A stretch of DNA of 64,000 nt from JASLEW01 sp035544895 (lineage in GTDB: Bacteria; Acidobacteriota; Thermoanaerobaculia; Multivoradales; UBA5704): contig DASZZM010000049.1 of NCBI GenBank assembly GCA_035544895.1, positions 124,001 to 188,000 of the forward strand, written 5' to 3'. Made by a program: the position numbers and the translations under genes. Below are positions 45,761 to 59,418 of the stretch, in pieces. Each line of letters starts with the position of its first letter. Positions within the stretch are counted from its first letter, which is position 1. The notes beneath the pieces are model-generated. The model was given only the letters and a program-made list of their open reading frames with translations. It was not told the DNA's origin and did no database searches.

Positions 45761-46897
45761 ATGTCCATGCTCGCCGCGCTGCCGGCGGTGCGGCTGGAGA
45801 CCGACGCCGCCCTGGCCGAGGCCGCTCGCGGGTGGTTGGCCGCCCCGGAGCTGGCGCTCGACACCGAGTTCGTGCGCGAGCGGACGTTCTTTCCGCGGCT
45901 CGGGCTGATCCAGGTCGCGGACGACCGGACCATCTACCTGCTCGACCCGCTGGCGGTGCGCGACCTCGCGCCGCTCGCCGCCGTCCTGCGCTCGCCCTCG
46001 ACTCTCAAGGTGCTGCACTCGGCGAGCGAGGACGTCGAGGTCTTCTACCGCGCGCTGGGCGCGGTGCCGTCCCCTCTCTTCGATACCCAGATCGCGGCCG
46101 GGCTGGCCGGGGCGGGCAGCGGTCTCGGCTACCAGAGGCTGGTGTCGGCGCTCCTGGGAGTCGAGCTCTCGAAGGGGGAGACACGGACAGATTGGCTGTC
46201 GCGTCCGCTGTCGCGCGCCCAGCTCGACTACGCCGCCGAGGACGTGGCGTGCCTGTTGCCTGTCCACCAGCGGCTGCGCGCCGAGCTCGCCGCGCTGGGC
46301 CGCCTCGACTGGGCGCTCGAAGACTCGGCCGCCCTGCTCGATACCTCGCGCCTGGATGGAGATCCCGAGACCGCCTATCGTCGCTTGCGCGGCGCCGGGC
46401 GGCTGCAACGCCGGCAGCTCGGCGTGCTGCGCGCGCTGGCCGCCTGGCGCGACCGCGAGGCGCGGCGGCGCGACCTGCCGCGCGGTTTCGTGCTGCGCGA
46501 CGAGCTGCTGCTCGCCCTCGCCGCGCGCCAGCCCGCCACCGCGGGGGAGCTCGCGCTGCTGCCCGGTTTCGACGCCGGCCAGGCGGCGCGCGACGGCGCC
46601 AGATGGCTCGAGCTCATCGGGCAGGCCGCGAGCCTGCCGCCCGGCGACCTGCCCCCCCAGCCCTGGCGCCCTCCCGACTCGGCCGCGGCCCGCGAGCTCG
46701 AGCGCCGCCTGCGCGAGGTGGTGCGCGACAAGGCCGCCGCGCTCGCCCTGCCGCCCGAGCTGCTGGCCACGCGCCGCACCCTGGAGGCCCTGCTGCGCAG
46801 CGCCCTCTCCGACCCGCAGCCGCGCCTCCCTCCCGATCTGGGCGGCTGGCGCCGCCTCCTCCTCGGCGACGACCTCCTCCGCGCCGCCGCGGGCTGA
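45761..46897 (+). CDS. rnd: ribonuclease D
   Basis: 378 residues. The DEDDy exonuclease motifs are all visible: LALDTEF (motif I), VLHSASEDVEV (motif II) and LDYAAEDVACL (motif III, with the Tyr of the DEDDy class). Residues about 210-378 contain the two HRDC-type helical domains (LGVLRALAAWRDREARRRDLPRGF, then the C-terminal one). RNase D trims the 3' ends of tRNA precursors. It begins 29 bases after the glycosyltransferase gene. Confidence 0.94.
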   Translation: MSMLAALPAVRLETDAALAEAARGWLAAPELALDTEFVRERTFFPRLGLIQVADDRTIYLLDPLAVRDLAPLAAVLRSPSTLKVLHSASEDVEVFYRALGAVPSPLFDTQIAAGLAGAGSGLGYQRLVSALLGVELSKGETRTDWLSRPLSRAQLDYAAEDVACLLPVHQRLRAELAALGRLDWALEDSAALLDTSRLDGDPETAYRRLRGAGRLQRRQLGVLRALAAWRDREARRRDLPRGFVLRDELLLALAARQPATAGELALLPGFDAGQAARDGARWLELIGQAASLPPGDLPPQPWRPPDSAAARELERRLREVVRDKAAALALPPELLATRRTLEALLRSALSDPQPRLPPDLGGWRRLLLGDDLLRAAAG

Positions 46898-47106
46898 CGC
46901 GGGCTCGCCACTGGTGCGGACCCGTCGCCGGCCCAGTTCTTACAAACGACAGCGGCAGCTCTTGCCGCCTCGGCCGGGACCGCGGGCCAGCCTCGTCTGC
47001 CAGCGGGCCATGCGCCCTTGCGCCGAAGATGCCCCCAACCGCGCCCCGGACGTCATCTCACGAGGGTGGATCGCCGAGGGCGGCTGCCGTTGCCGCGGGC
47101 GGTATT

Positions 47107-47139
47107 GCAAGAGCTGGGCAAGAGCTGGGCAACAGCTGG
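47107..47139 (+). promoter_or_regulatory. three phased 11-bp direct repeats
   Basis: GCAAGAGCTGG, GCAAGAGCTGG and GCAACAGCTGG are contiguous, so each unit is one helical turn. Phased direct repeats like these can be operator sites for a DNA-binding regulator, perhaps of the kinase gene starting 480 bases downstream. The function is inferred from spacing only. Confidence 0.4.
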
Positions 47140-47475
47140 AGAGGGCCGTGGTGTCTGCCGCAAATGGTCTATTTTTTGCATGTCTGCCATCCGTTGTTCA
47201 ATCCGCACCCATGAGGGAGATAGAGATCTTTGGGGCCGTGAGCAGCCTCTACCGCCTACCTCCAGGCGCCCGGCGCGCGCCAGGATGGGGGACTAGCCAA
47301 CTCCCGCCATCGATGGGAGAATCGGCGCGCGGCCGAAGCCCCCGGAAGTCCGCGCCGCGCCTTCTCAAGGGGGGCCTGGTTTCTCAGCAACGATGCAATC
47401 GCAGGTCCCTCCGTCGCCCCTTCTCCGCCTCTCCAGGGCCGAACAGCTCCAGGAAGAGCAGAGAACCTCCCTTTC

Positions 47476-47577
47476 ATCGGATCGCCCGCCGCAACCCCCG
47501 ATTCCCTTTCCGGTGTCCGGAAGCCGCCGGGTCCCTACCGGGCGGTCGCCGGCGGGGAAGGGGACGCCCCCTCCCAT
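47476..47577 (+). repeat. interspersed intergenic repeat, copy 4 (interrupted)
   Basis: Shares ATCGGATCGCCCGCCGCAAC and the 3' block GGGGAAGGGGACGCCCCC with the other copies, but a G/C-rich insert of about 40 bases replaces the centre of the hairpin. It ends about 40 bases before the kinase gene. Confidence 0.65.
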
Positions 47578-47618
47578 CAGGCACAGACCATTCTTTCTTA
47601 TCTAGAGAGGGCTAGCAG

Positions 47619-52847
<5,229 letters not shown>

Positions 52848-52854
52848 AGGGCAA

Positions 52855-55464
52855 ATGGCCAGACAGGGCGCGGCGCCGGTCAACATCCTGGTCGTCGACG
52901 ACAGCCCCGAGAAGCTGATGACCTTCCGGGTCATCCTCTCGGAGCCCGGGCAGAACGTCGTGGCCGTCGGCTCCGGCCGCGAGGCGCTGCGTTGCCTGCT
53001 GAGCCAGGAGTTCGCCGTCATCCTGCTCGACGTCAACATGCCGGGCATGGACGGCTTCGAGACGGCGGCCCTGATCCGCCAGCGCAAGAGCTCGGAGCAG
53101 ACGCCGATCATCTTCGTCACCGCCTTCTCCGACGAGACCCACGTAGCGCAGGGCTATTCGCTGGGCGCGGTGGATTACATCGTCGCGCCGGTGGTGCCGG
53201 AGATCCTCAAGTCCAAGGTCGCGGTCTTCGTCGAGCTGTTCCGCAAGACCGACCAGATCAAGCACCAGGCCGAGTCGCTGCGCCACCGCGCCGACCAGCT
53301 CCGCCGCCTCGCCGACGCCTCCCTGGCCATCAATTCGGCGCTCTCGGTCGACGCCATCCTGGGGGTCGTCACCGAGACGGCCCGCGACCTCCTCGCCGCG
53401 CAGGTGGCGGCGACGATCGCGGTTGCCGAGCCCGGCCGGCCCGCGCCGCGCTCGGCCGTGTCGCTGGTCAAATCCAACGCCAGGGAGCGCGGGCGGGTCG
53501 CCGTCCAGGCGGAGATCCTCTCGGCGCTGCTCGGGTCGGGCGGCCCGGCGGTGCGCATGACCGGCCGCGAGCTGCGCTCCGGCCGGCGCTGGGAGAAGCT
53601 GCGCAGCGACCCCTCCTGGGTGCCGCCGCGCGGCGGCTGGCTGGCCGCCCCGCTCTCCGGCCGCGACGGCCGCGCCATCGGCTGGATTCACGTCTGCGAC
53701 CGGCGGCGGCGCGACTTCACCGACGACGACGCGGCCGTCCTCACCCAGCTCGCCCAGGTCGGTTCGATCGCCATCGAGAACACCCTGTTCTCCGAAGCCC
53801 GGGAGGCCAATCGCCTGAAAGACGAGTTCTTGACCATCCTGTCGCACGAGCTGCGCACCCCGCTGACCGCGATTCTCGGCTGGACGCGGGTCCTGCGCAC
53901 CGGCTCTGCCACTCCGGAGCGCCTCACCCATGGCCTGGAAGTGATCGAGCGCAACGTCTCGGCGCAGACCAGGCTCATCGAGGACCTGCTCGACGTGTCG
54001 CGCATCATCGCCGGCAAGCTCCGTCTGACCCTGCGGCCGACGGCCCTGGTTCCCGCGGTCGAGACCGCGGTCGAGGCCATGCGTCCCGCCGCCGAGGCCA
54101 AGGGCCTCGCCTTGCACCTGACGGTCGCCCCCGAGGTCGCGCATGACGAGCTGATCGCCGGCGACGCCGACCGGCTGCAGCAGGTGGGGTGGAACCTGAT
54201 GTCGAACGCGATCAAGTTCACGCCCGCGGGCGGGCGCATCGAGGTCGCCGTCACGCGGCGGGACGGCGGCTACGAGATCCGGGTGACCGATACCGGCAAG
54301 GGAATCAGCCCAAGCTTCCTCAAGCACGTCTTCGACCGCTTCCGCCAGGACGACAGCAGCACCACGCGCTCGCACGGGGGTCTGGGCATCGGCCTCGCGA
54401 TCGTTCAACACATCGTCGCGCTGCACGGCGGGACGGTCGCGGCGGAGAGTCCCGGCGAGGATCAGGGCTCGACTTTCACCGTCACCCTGCCGGTCCTGCG
54501 CGCGGCGCAGGAGCTTCCGGCGCCTGCCGCGCCGCCGCTCCGCGAGGAGGTGCCTCTGGCGTCTCTCCTCGCCACGCCGGCCGAGCGCCACATGGCCGCG
54601 CAGGGCGCCGACGGCAGCGTGGACCTCGGCGGCCTGCGCGTCCTCGTGGTCGACGACGAGCCGGACGCGCGCGAGGTGCTGGGCGAGATCCTGCAAGGCG
54701 CCGGCGCCGCCGTCGCCGCCGCGGCGTCCCTCGACGAGGCGATCGACCGGCTGGACCGCGCTCCGACCGACGTGCTGGTCAGCGATATCGCGATGCCCGG
54801 GGGCGATGGCTACGAGCTGATCCGCCAGGTGCGCCTGCGCGGCAAGGGGGAGGGTGGCAACCTGCCGGCCATCGCGCTCAGCGCTTACGCCCGGGACGAG
54901 GACCGCCGCCGTGCGATCGCCGCCGGCTTCGAGAGCTACCTGGTCAAGCCGGTCGAGCCATTCGAGCTCCTCGCCGCGGTGCGCAGGATGGCCGACTCCA
55001 GCCGTTCGAGCAGCCCGCGCCGCCTGCGCCACCCCCCCATCGACGGCGTGCGCCGCGCCGCGGCCGCGTCCCTGTCGCGGCGCATCCTGGTGGTCGAGGA
55101 CGACGCCGACAGCCGCGATGCCTTGAAGACCCTGCTCGAGCTCAGCGGCCACCAGGTCGAGGTCGCGGCCAACGGCACCGAGGGGGTCGCCAAGGCGCTC
55201 GCCACGCGCCCCGAGGTGGCGGTCGTCGACATCGGCCTGCCCGAGCTCGACGGCAACGAGGTGGCGCGGCGTATCCGCGCCGCGCTGCCCGGCGACCCCA
55301 TCTTCCTCATCGCCCTGACCGGCCACGCCAGCGAAAGCGACCAGCGCACCGCCGCCGAGTCCGGTTTCGACGCCCACTTCGCCAAGCCCGTCAACCTCGA
55401 TCTCCTGCTCCGCCTCCTGCACGACGCCCGGCCGCAGGCGAACCGGGCGCCGGAAATGACCTAA
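52855..55464 (+). CDS. hybrid histidine kinase, REC-GAF-HK-REC-REC
   Basis: 869 residues, starting seven bases after the multi-HAMP kinase stop, so same operon. Domain order: REC (about 10-130, Asp in VILLDVNMPGMDG), coiled coil, GAF-like (about 150-310), HisKA with H331 (ILSHELRTPL), HATPase (NLMSNAIKF, DTGKGI, GLGIGLAIV), then REC at about 595-715 (LVSDIAMPGGDGY) and REC at about 740-865 (VVDIGLPELDGN). It has no output domain, so it is likely to work through phosphotransfer to other proteins. The N-terminal REC suggests that it is itself phosphorylated, perhaps by the upstream kinase. Confidence 0.92.
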   Translation: MARQGAAPVNILVVDDSPEKLMTFRVILSEPGQNVVAVGSGREALRCLLSQEFAVILLDVNMPGMDGFETAALIRQRKSSEQTPIIFVTAFSDETHVAQGYSLGAVDYIVAPVVPEILKSKVAVFVELFRKTDQIKHQAESLRHRADQLRRLADASLAINSALSVDAILGVVTETARDLLAAQVAATIAVAEPGRPAPRSAVSLVKSNARERGRVAVQAEILSALLGSGGPAVRMTGRELRSGRRWEKLRSDPSWVPPRGGWLAAPLSGRDGRAIGWIHVCDRRRRDFTDDDAAVLTQLAQVGSIAIENTLFSEAREANRLKDEFLTILSHELRTPLTAILGWTRVLRTGSATPERLTHGLEVIERNVSAQTRLIEDLLDVSRIIAGKLRLTLRPTALVPAVETAVEAMRPAAEAKGLALHLTVAPEVAHDELIAGDADRLQQVGWNLMSNAIKFTPAGGRIEVAVTRRDGGYEIRVTDTGKGISPSFLKHVFDRFRQDDSSTTRSHGGLGIGLAIVQHIVALHGGTVAAESPGEDQGSTFTVTLPVLRAAQELPAPAAPPLREEVPLASLLATPAERHMAAQGADGSVDLGGLRVLVVDDEPDAREVLGEILQGAGAAVAAAASLDEAIDRLDRAPTDVLVSDIAMPGGDGYELIRQVRLRGKGEGGNLPAIALSAYARDEDRRRAIAAGFESYLVKPVEPFELLAAVRRMADSSRSSSPRRLRHPPIDGVRRAAAASLSRRILVVEDDADSRDALKTLLELSGHQVEVAANGTEGVAKALATRPEVAVVDIGLPELDGNEVARRIRAALPGDPIFLIALTGHASESDQRTAAESGFDAHFAKPVNLDLLLRLLHDARPQANRAPEMT

Positions 55465-55488
55465 GGGGAAGGGGACGCCCCTCCCTGT
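55464..55488 (+). repeat. interspersed intergenic repeat, copy 5 (fragment)
   Basis: Only the 3' block AAGGGGAAGGGGACGCCCCT remains, directly after the kinase stop and before the MFS gene. The 5' part and the hairpin arm are absent. Confidence 0.5.
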
Positions 55489-55615
55489 CGGCACAGGGGT
55501 TTCGTTCTAGGAATCCGTGCTCACGGTGCTCCCTCCGCTGCGACACACGAGGAAAGCACGCCGGGGGCTGCCTGCTATAGTCCGCGCCAGGACTTGTGTC
55601 TGAGGTGGACGGCCG

Positions 55616-56971
55616 ATGAGCCTGGACAACCGAGCGGCGGTGCCCGCGGCGGCGAAGCGCACGCTGCTGGACATGAGCGGCTACCAGTGGACCGTGCTGC
55701 TCGCGGCCTGGCTGGGCTGGGGCTTCGACGCCTTCGACAGCCTGCTGTTCAACTTCGTCGCTCCCAACTGCGTGCCGACGCTGCTCGGCTTGCCGATCGG
55801 CTCCCCGGCGGCCAGGTCGGCGACCCTGCTGTGGACCGGGATCCTCACCTCCCTCCTGCTCGTCGGCTGGGCGGCCGGCGGCATCCTCTTCGGCCAGGTG
55901 GCCGACCGCATCGGGCGCATGCGCACCCTGCTGCTCACCATGCTGCTCTACGCCGCCGGGACCGCGGCCTGCGCCTTCGCCCCCAACATCTGGGTGCTGA
56001 TGCTCTTCCGCGTCGTCGCGAGCCTCGGCATCGGCGGCGAGTGGGCGGCGGGGGCGGCCATGGTGGCCGAAGTGGTGCCCGAGCGGCGGCGCGTCGAGGC
56101 GGGCGCGCTGCTCTACACTTCGGCTCCGCTCGGCCTCTTCCTCGCCACCTTCGTCAACTTCCAGATCGCCGGCGTCTACTGGAAGGCCAGCCCCGAGGTG
56201 TCGTGGCGCTACGTCTTCCTCGCCGGCCTTCTCCCGGCCGCGGCGGCCCTGCTCGTTCGCCTGTTCGTCCGCGAGCCGGAGCGCTGGCAGGCGGCGGCCG
56301 CGAGCGCGCCGCGGCCGCGCCTGGCCGAGCTCTTCGACGAGCGCCACCGCGCCCTCACCCGCTCCGGTTTCTTCATGGCGGTCATCGCGCTGGTCACCTG
56401 GTGGAGCTGCAACGCTTTCGTCCCGGTGGTCTCGACCGGGCTCGCCCAGGCACACGCCAAGCTGCAGGGCCTCGACCGCGCGGCGACTCTCGCGCTCTCG
56501 GAGCATTGGAAGGCGGTCGCGACCAACTACTTCAATCTCGGCGGGCTGATCGGCACCCTGCTCACCGTCCCGGCCGCCAAGCTCCTCGGCCGCAAGCAGA
56601 TGTTTGCCATCTACTACACCGCCTCGGGGCTGGCCGTCCTGGCGACTTTCGGACTCGACCTGCCGCCCGAGACCCGGCTCAAGCTGTACTTCCTGATCGG
56701 CCTCACGGTCTTCGGCGTCTTCGGCAGCTTCACCTACTACCTGCCCGAGCTCTTTCCCACCCGTCTGCGCGGCACCGGCTCCGGCTTCTGCTACAACATC
56801 GGCCGCCTCATCGCCGCCGGCGGTCCCCTCCTCGTCGGCAGCATCGCCGCCAAGGGAGGCAACTCCCTGACCAGCGCCCTCGCCGCCCTCTTCTACGTCG
56901 GCTTCGTACCCCTCGCCGGCCTCCTCCTCCTCCCCTGGGTCATCGAAACAAAGGGCAAGCCCCTCCCTTGA
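55616..56971 (+). CDS. MFS transporter (aromatic acid/sugar-acid type)
   Basis: 451 residues with 12 predicted helices. It starts YQWTVLLAAWLGWGFDAFDSLLF, with the WxxDxxD block seen in the aromatic-acid:H+ symporter and sialic-acid MFS groups. The loop 2-3 motif is GQVADRIGRMRTL, a typical MFS motif A, and RVVASLGIGGEWAAGAAMVAEV is the following helix. The substrate is probably an organic acid, but that is inference. No regulatory site is visible beyond the repeat fragment upstream. Confidence 0.9.
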   Translation: MSLDNRAAVPAAAKRTLLDMSGYQWTVLLAAWLGWGFDAFDSLLFNFVAPNCVPTLLGLPIGSPAARSATLLWTGILTSLLLVGWAAGGILFGQVADRIGRMRTLLLTMLLYAAGTAACAFAPNIWVLMLFRVVASLGIGGEWAAGAAMVAEVVPERRRVEAGALLYTSAPLGLFLATFVNFQIAGVYWKASPEVSWRYVFLAGLLPAAAALLVRLFVREPERWQAAAASAPRPRLAELFDERHRALTRSGFFMAVIALVTWWSCNAFVPVVSTGLAQAHAKLQGLDRAATLALSEHWKAVATNYFNLGGLIGTLLTVPAAKLLGRKQMFAIYYTASGLAVLATFGLDLPPETRLKLYFLIGLTVFGVFGSFTYYLPELFPTRLRGTGSGFCYNIGRLIAAGGPLLVGSIAAKGGNSLTSALAALFYVGFVPLAGLLLLPWVIETKGKPLP

Positions 56972-56999
56972 CCGCGCCTTTGGGGGGAGGTGTGTGCAC

Positions 57000-57105
57000 G
57001 CTCCGGTTGGCCCCGCCCCAGTTGCTTGGCGCTCCTTCATATAGGTGGCGATCGGTGTACAGGAGCTTTCGCGCCAAATGCAACTGGCGCGCGGCCAGCC
57101 GGGGC
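57000..57105 (+). mobile_element. MITE-like palindromic element, copy 1
   Basis: 106 bp. Ends are imperfect inverted repeats (GCTCCGGTTGGCC at the left; GGCCAGCCGGGGC at the right) followed inward by AGTTGC and GCAACT and by TTGGCGC / GCGCCAA. Its interior (CTCCTTCATATAGGTGGCGATCGG ends reading toward GTGTAC) matches the opposite strand of copy 2 at 57360. The two copies face each other across 254 bases. No gene is encoded. Confidence 0.7.
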
Positions 57106-57359
57106 GGCCGCACCGTCCGTCAGGCCCGGCCAGCCCACCCACCCGGGCTGAAGCGAAACTGCCAGGCCGCCGGTCCGGGTGGAGCACGCATCTTGCCTTA
57201 CAATCCGGCAGCCGCGGCGCCCCCCTGCCCGCCCCCTTCGCCCTCGGGAGGGTAGGGCAGAGCGCGCATCTCACCTCACGGGAGCCTTGGCTTTGGTTTT
57301 TGCCCACCGCCCTGGTGGGTGGGTGGGGGAAGCGCCGCCTTTCACCTCACGGTGCGGCA

Positions 57360-57465
57360 GCCCCGGTTGGCCGCGCGCCAGTTGCATTTGGCGCGGAAGT
57401 TCCTCTACACCGATCGCCACCTATTCGAAGGAGCGCCAAGCAACTGGTGCACGGCCAACCGGGGC
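57360..57465 (-). mobile_element. MITE-like palindromic element, copy 2
   Basis: 106 bp with arms of about 26 bp that differ at only two positions: GCCCCGGTTGGCCG... at the left and its complement ...CGGCCAACCGGGGC at the right, plus TTGGCGC/GCGCCAA inside. It is in inverse orientation relative to copy 1. Just inside each copy are CCGCACCGT (57108) and ACGGTGCGG (57348), so the inverted duplication extends further inward. The 57106-57359 middle contains no gene that I can identify. Confidence 0.75.
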
Positions 57466-57501
57466 GTGCACCAGTAAATCCCCAAAGGTGCGCTGGTGCG
57501 G

Positions 57502-58290
57502 TCAGGGCTTTTCGCTGTAGGAGACTGCCGCCTGGGTCTGGTTGTCGGCCGTCGACAAAACTATCTGCATGGTGCGCTTGCCGTCCGGCGTGTTGGCGGC
57601 GATGACCCCGCCGCTGGTGGTGCCGCCGGTGGCCATCAGAGTCGGCTGCACGCTGAACCCGGCCTGCTTGAGGCGGGATTCATAGAATGCGGCAACCTTG
57701 TCGATCGAGTCGGGCGTGGTGACCGCGAAGCTCTGCATGCTGCCGGTGTTGGAGCTGGCCGAGAACATTCCCTGCGACTTGGCGCCCGGGTAGACCGGGA
57801 CCCAGGAGGGCAGGTTCTGCGGCGCTCCGGCCCCGGCCGTGATCGTCGCCTCCTGTCCCTTCTCGTCCTTGGTCTTGACCGAGAAGCCCTCCTTGCTGCC
57901 CATGTCGATGCTGGCCGAGCCCTGGTCCGTCTTCCACTTGAGCTTGCCGTTCTTGATGTCGTCGACGGCGATCGTGACGGTCTCATTGGTCTTCTTGTTG
58001 TGGATCGTCAGGGTCTGCGCCGCTTCGTCCTTGCTCACCATCTCGAGGTCGGGGCTGAACTGCACGATGGTCTCGGCGGCCGCCATGGCCGGGTTCTTCT
58101 CGAAGCGATCGGCCTTCTTGTGCGCCCAGTTGGCGAGGAACCCGACGCCGGCCGCCATCGCGATCGCGCCGATGATGATGATCACGCCGCAGCCGATTCC
58201 GATCCAGGCCAGCGGGCTCAGGCCCTTCTTGGGCGGCGGTGGTGGAGCGGCTGGCGGCGGCCCTGCCGGCGGTGGAGATTGGACCGTCAT
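57502..58290 (-). CDS. hypothetical membrane-anchored protein with Pro-rich N terminus
   Basis: 262 residues. A Pro-rich cytoplasmic N terminus leads to one transmembrane helix (about 25-50, WIGIGCGVIIIIGAIAMAAG). Outside, residues about 70-150 form beta strands (TLTIHNKKTNETVTIAVDDI, SVKTKDEKGQEATITAG), and the C-terminal half (VPVYPGAKSQGMF, DSIDKVAAFYESRLKQAGF) resembles a domain found in many single-pass proteins of uncertain role. GGAGGG lies before the ATG. No partner is obvious; the MITE-like region lies downstream. Confidence 0.7.
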   Translation of the reverse strand: MTVQSPPPAGPPPAAPPPPPKKGLSPLAWIGIGCGVIIIIGAIAMAAGVGFLANWAHKKADRFEKNPAMAAAETIVQFSPDLEMVSKDEAAQTLTIHNKKTNETVTIAVDDIKNGKLKWKTDQGSASIDMGSKEGFSVKTKDEKGQEATITAGAGAPQNLPSWVPVYPGAKSQGMFSASSNTGSMQSFAVTTPDSIDKVAAFYESRLKQAGFSVQPTLMATGGTTSGGVIAANTPDGKRTMQIVLSTADNQTQAAVSYSEKP

Positions 58291-58343
58291 GGAAACCCTC
58301 CTTTGTTGGTTCGAGTCTGCGCCGCCGGTGGGCGACACCGGGG

Positions 58344-58470
58344 CTGAAACGGCGCTGCGAGGTGGGCGTGGAGGACTGCTCAAAGCGTCTATCGGATCGC
58401 CCCCCGCAACCCCTCGATCCCCTTCCCACCCCTCCGGGGGGGAAGGGGACGCCCCCTCCCCTGGCGCACG
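58344..58470 (+). repeat. interspersed intergenic repeat, copy 6
   Basis: Begins CTGAAACGGCGCTGCGAGG and keeps ATCGGATCGCCCCCCGCAAC and a perfect 9-bp inverted repeat, CCCCTTCCC (58419-58427) with GGGAAGGGG (58440-58448). It is between divergent genes. Confidence 0.8.
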
Positions 58471-58634
58471 AACTCAGATTCGTTCGAATCCGAGCAGAAG
58501 ATACCACGCCCCGCGCCCGAGCAGACCTAGGCCGCACGACGTCCCTGCACCCGCTCACCCCCCCGCCACCGTTTCGTGGCATACTTGCCGCAAATTGGCT
58601 CCGCCAAGGGCAGATCCGGGGCAGGCGATTAAAG

Positions 58635-58650
58635 TGGCACGCTTCTTGTA
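58635..58650 (+). promoter_or_regulatory. putative sigma-54 promoter for the ankyrin gene
   Basis: TGGCACGCTTCTTGTA matches the -24/-12 consensus TGGCACG-N4-TTGCW at all but one position, with correct spacing. A start site near 58662 would give a ~30-base leader that contains GGAGG five bases before the GTG at 58692. This supports the GTG over the ATG at 58659. The activator is unknown. Confidence 0.6.
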
Positions 58651-58691
58651 GTTCGAGAATGACGGCCCTGTTAGCGGCACCGGAGGTGCGG

Positions 58692-59384
58692 GTGAGACAG
58701 ACGAGACCCCTGACGATCTTCCTGGCTCTGCTGGCCCTGCCGTCCCTCTCCCATGCCCGCGAAGCCGGCCGCCGGATCAGCGATGCGGCGGATTTCGACA
58801 GGCGATTGCAGCACTTCACCCAGTTCACGCTCGAAAAGAAAGAGGCCGAGGCCAGGGCCCTGCTGCGCGAGCCCGGGTTCGCCGGTTCCACCGACCGCGA
58901 AGGCCACACCGCGCTCTTCGCCGCCGCCGTTTCCGGAAATCTCCCCGTCCTCGAAGAAGTTCTTGCCTACTCTCCGAACCTCAACCAGCAAGACCTGCGA
59001 GGCGGAACGCCGCTGCACTACGCTTCCTGCACGGGGCAGACCGCGACCGTCGAGCGCCTGTTGCGCGCCGGCGCCGATCCCAACATCGCGGACAAGAACG
59101 GCAAGACCCCGCTGATAGCCGCCATCATGATGAATCACAAGGAAACGGCGCAGGCCCTGCTCTCCCATGGCGCGGACGTGAACAGCCGCGACAAAGGCGG
59201 CGCCACCGCCTTGCTCTTCGCGGCGGGCGCCGGCAAGCTGGATCTCGTCAGCCTCCTGCTCAAGAACGGCGCCGATCCCCGCATCGCCACCAACGACGGC
59301 TCGACCCCCCTGCAAGTCGCCGAGGCGAAGTCGCACGACAAAGTCGTCGCCCTGCTGCGCGGCGACCTGATCTCAAAGTTTTAG
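58692..59384 (+). CDS. exported ankyrin-repeat protein
   Basis: 230 residues from GTG 58692. The signal peptide is RQTRPLTIFLALLALPSLSHA. Four or five ankyrin units follow (REGHTALFAAAVSGNLPVLEEVL; GGTPLHYASCTGQTATVERLLRAGADPN; NGKTPLIAAIMMNHKETAQALLSHGADVN; GGATALLFAAGAGKLDLVSLLLKNGADP; GSTPLQVAEAKSHDKVVALL). Ankyrin domains bind proteins, and a secreted one may act in the periplasm or outside the cell. The possible sigma-54 promoter suggests condition-dependent expression. The downstream gene is convergent. Confidence 0.85.
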   Translation: MRQTRPLTIFLALLALPSLSHAREAGRRISDAADFDRRLQHFTQFTLEKKEAEARALLREPGFAGSTDREGHTALFAAAVSGNLPVLEEVLAYSPNLNQQDLRGGTPLHYASCTGQTATVERLLRAGADPNIADKNGKTPLIAAIMMNHKETAQALLSHGADVNSRDKGGATALLFAAGAGKLDLVSLLLKNGADPRIATNDGSTPLQVAEAKSHDKVVALLRGDLISKF

Positions 59385-59418
59385 ATTCAGATCCTCCGCC
59401 CGCCGCGAAGCGTGGCCC

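Larger units (their letters stand above)
46898..47618. other. gene-poor 0.72-kb leader of the kinase gene
   Basis: No gene is seen in this stretch; short frames lack family features. It holds three direct repeats at 47107-47139 and repeat copy 4 at 47476-47577. An AT-rich block (ATTTTTTGCATG, near 47170) could be part of a promoter for the hybrid kinase gene. Confidence 0.4.
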
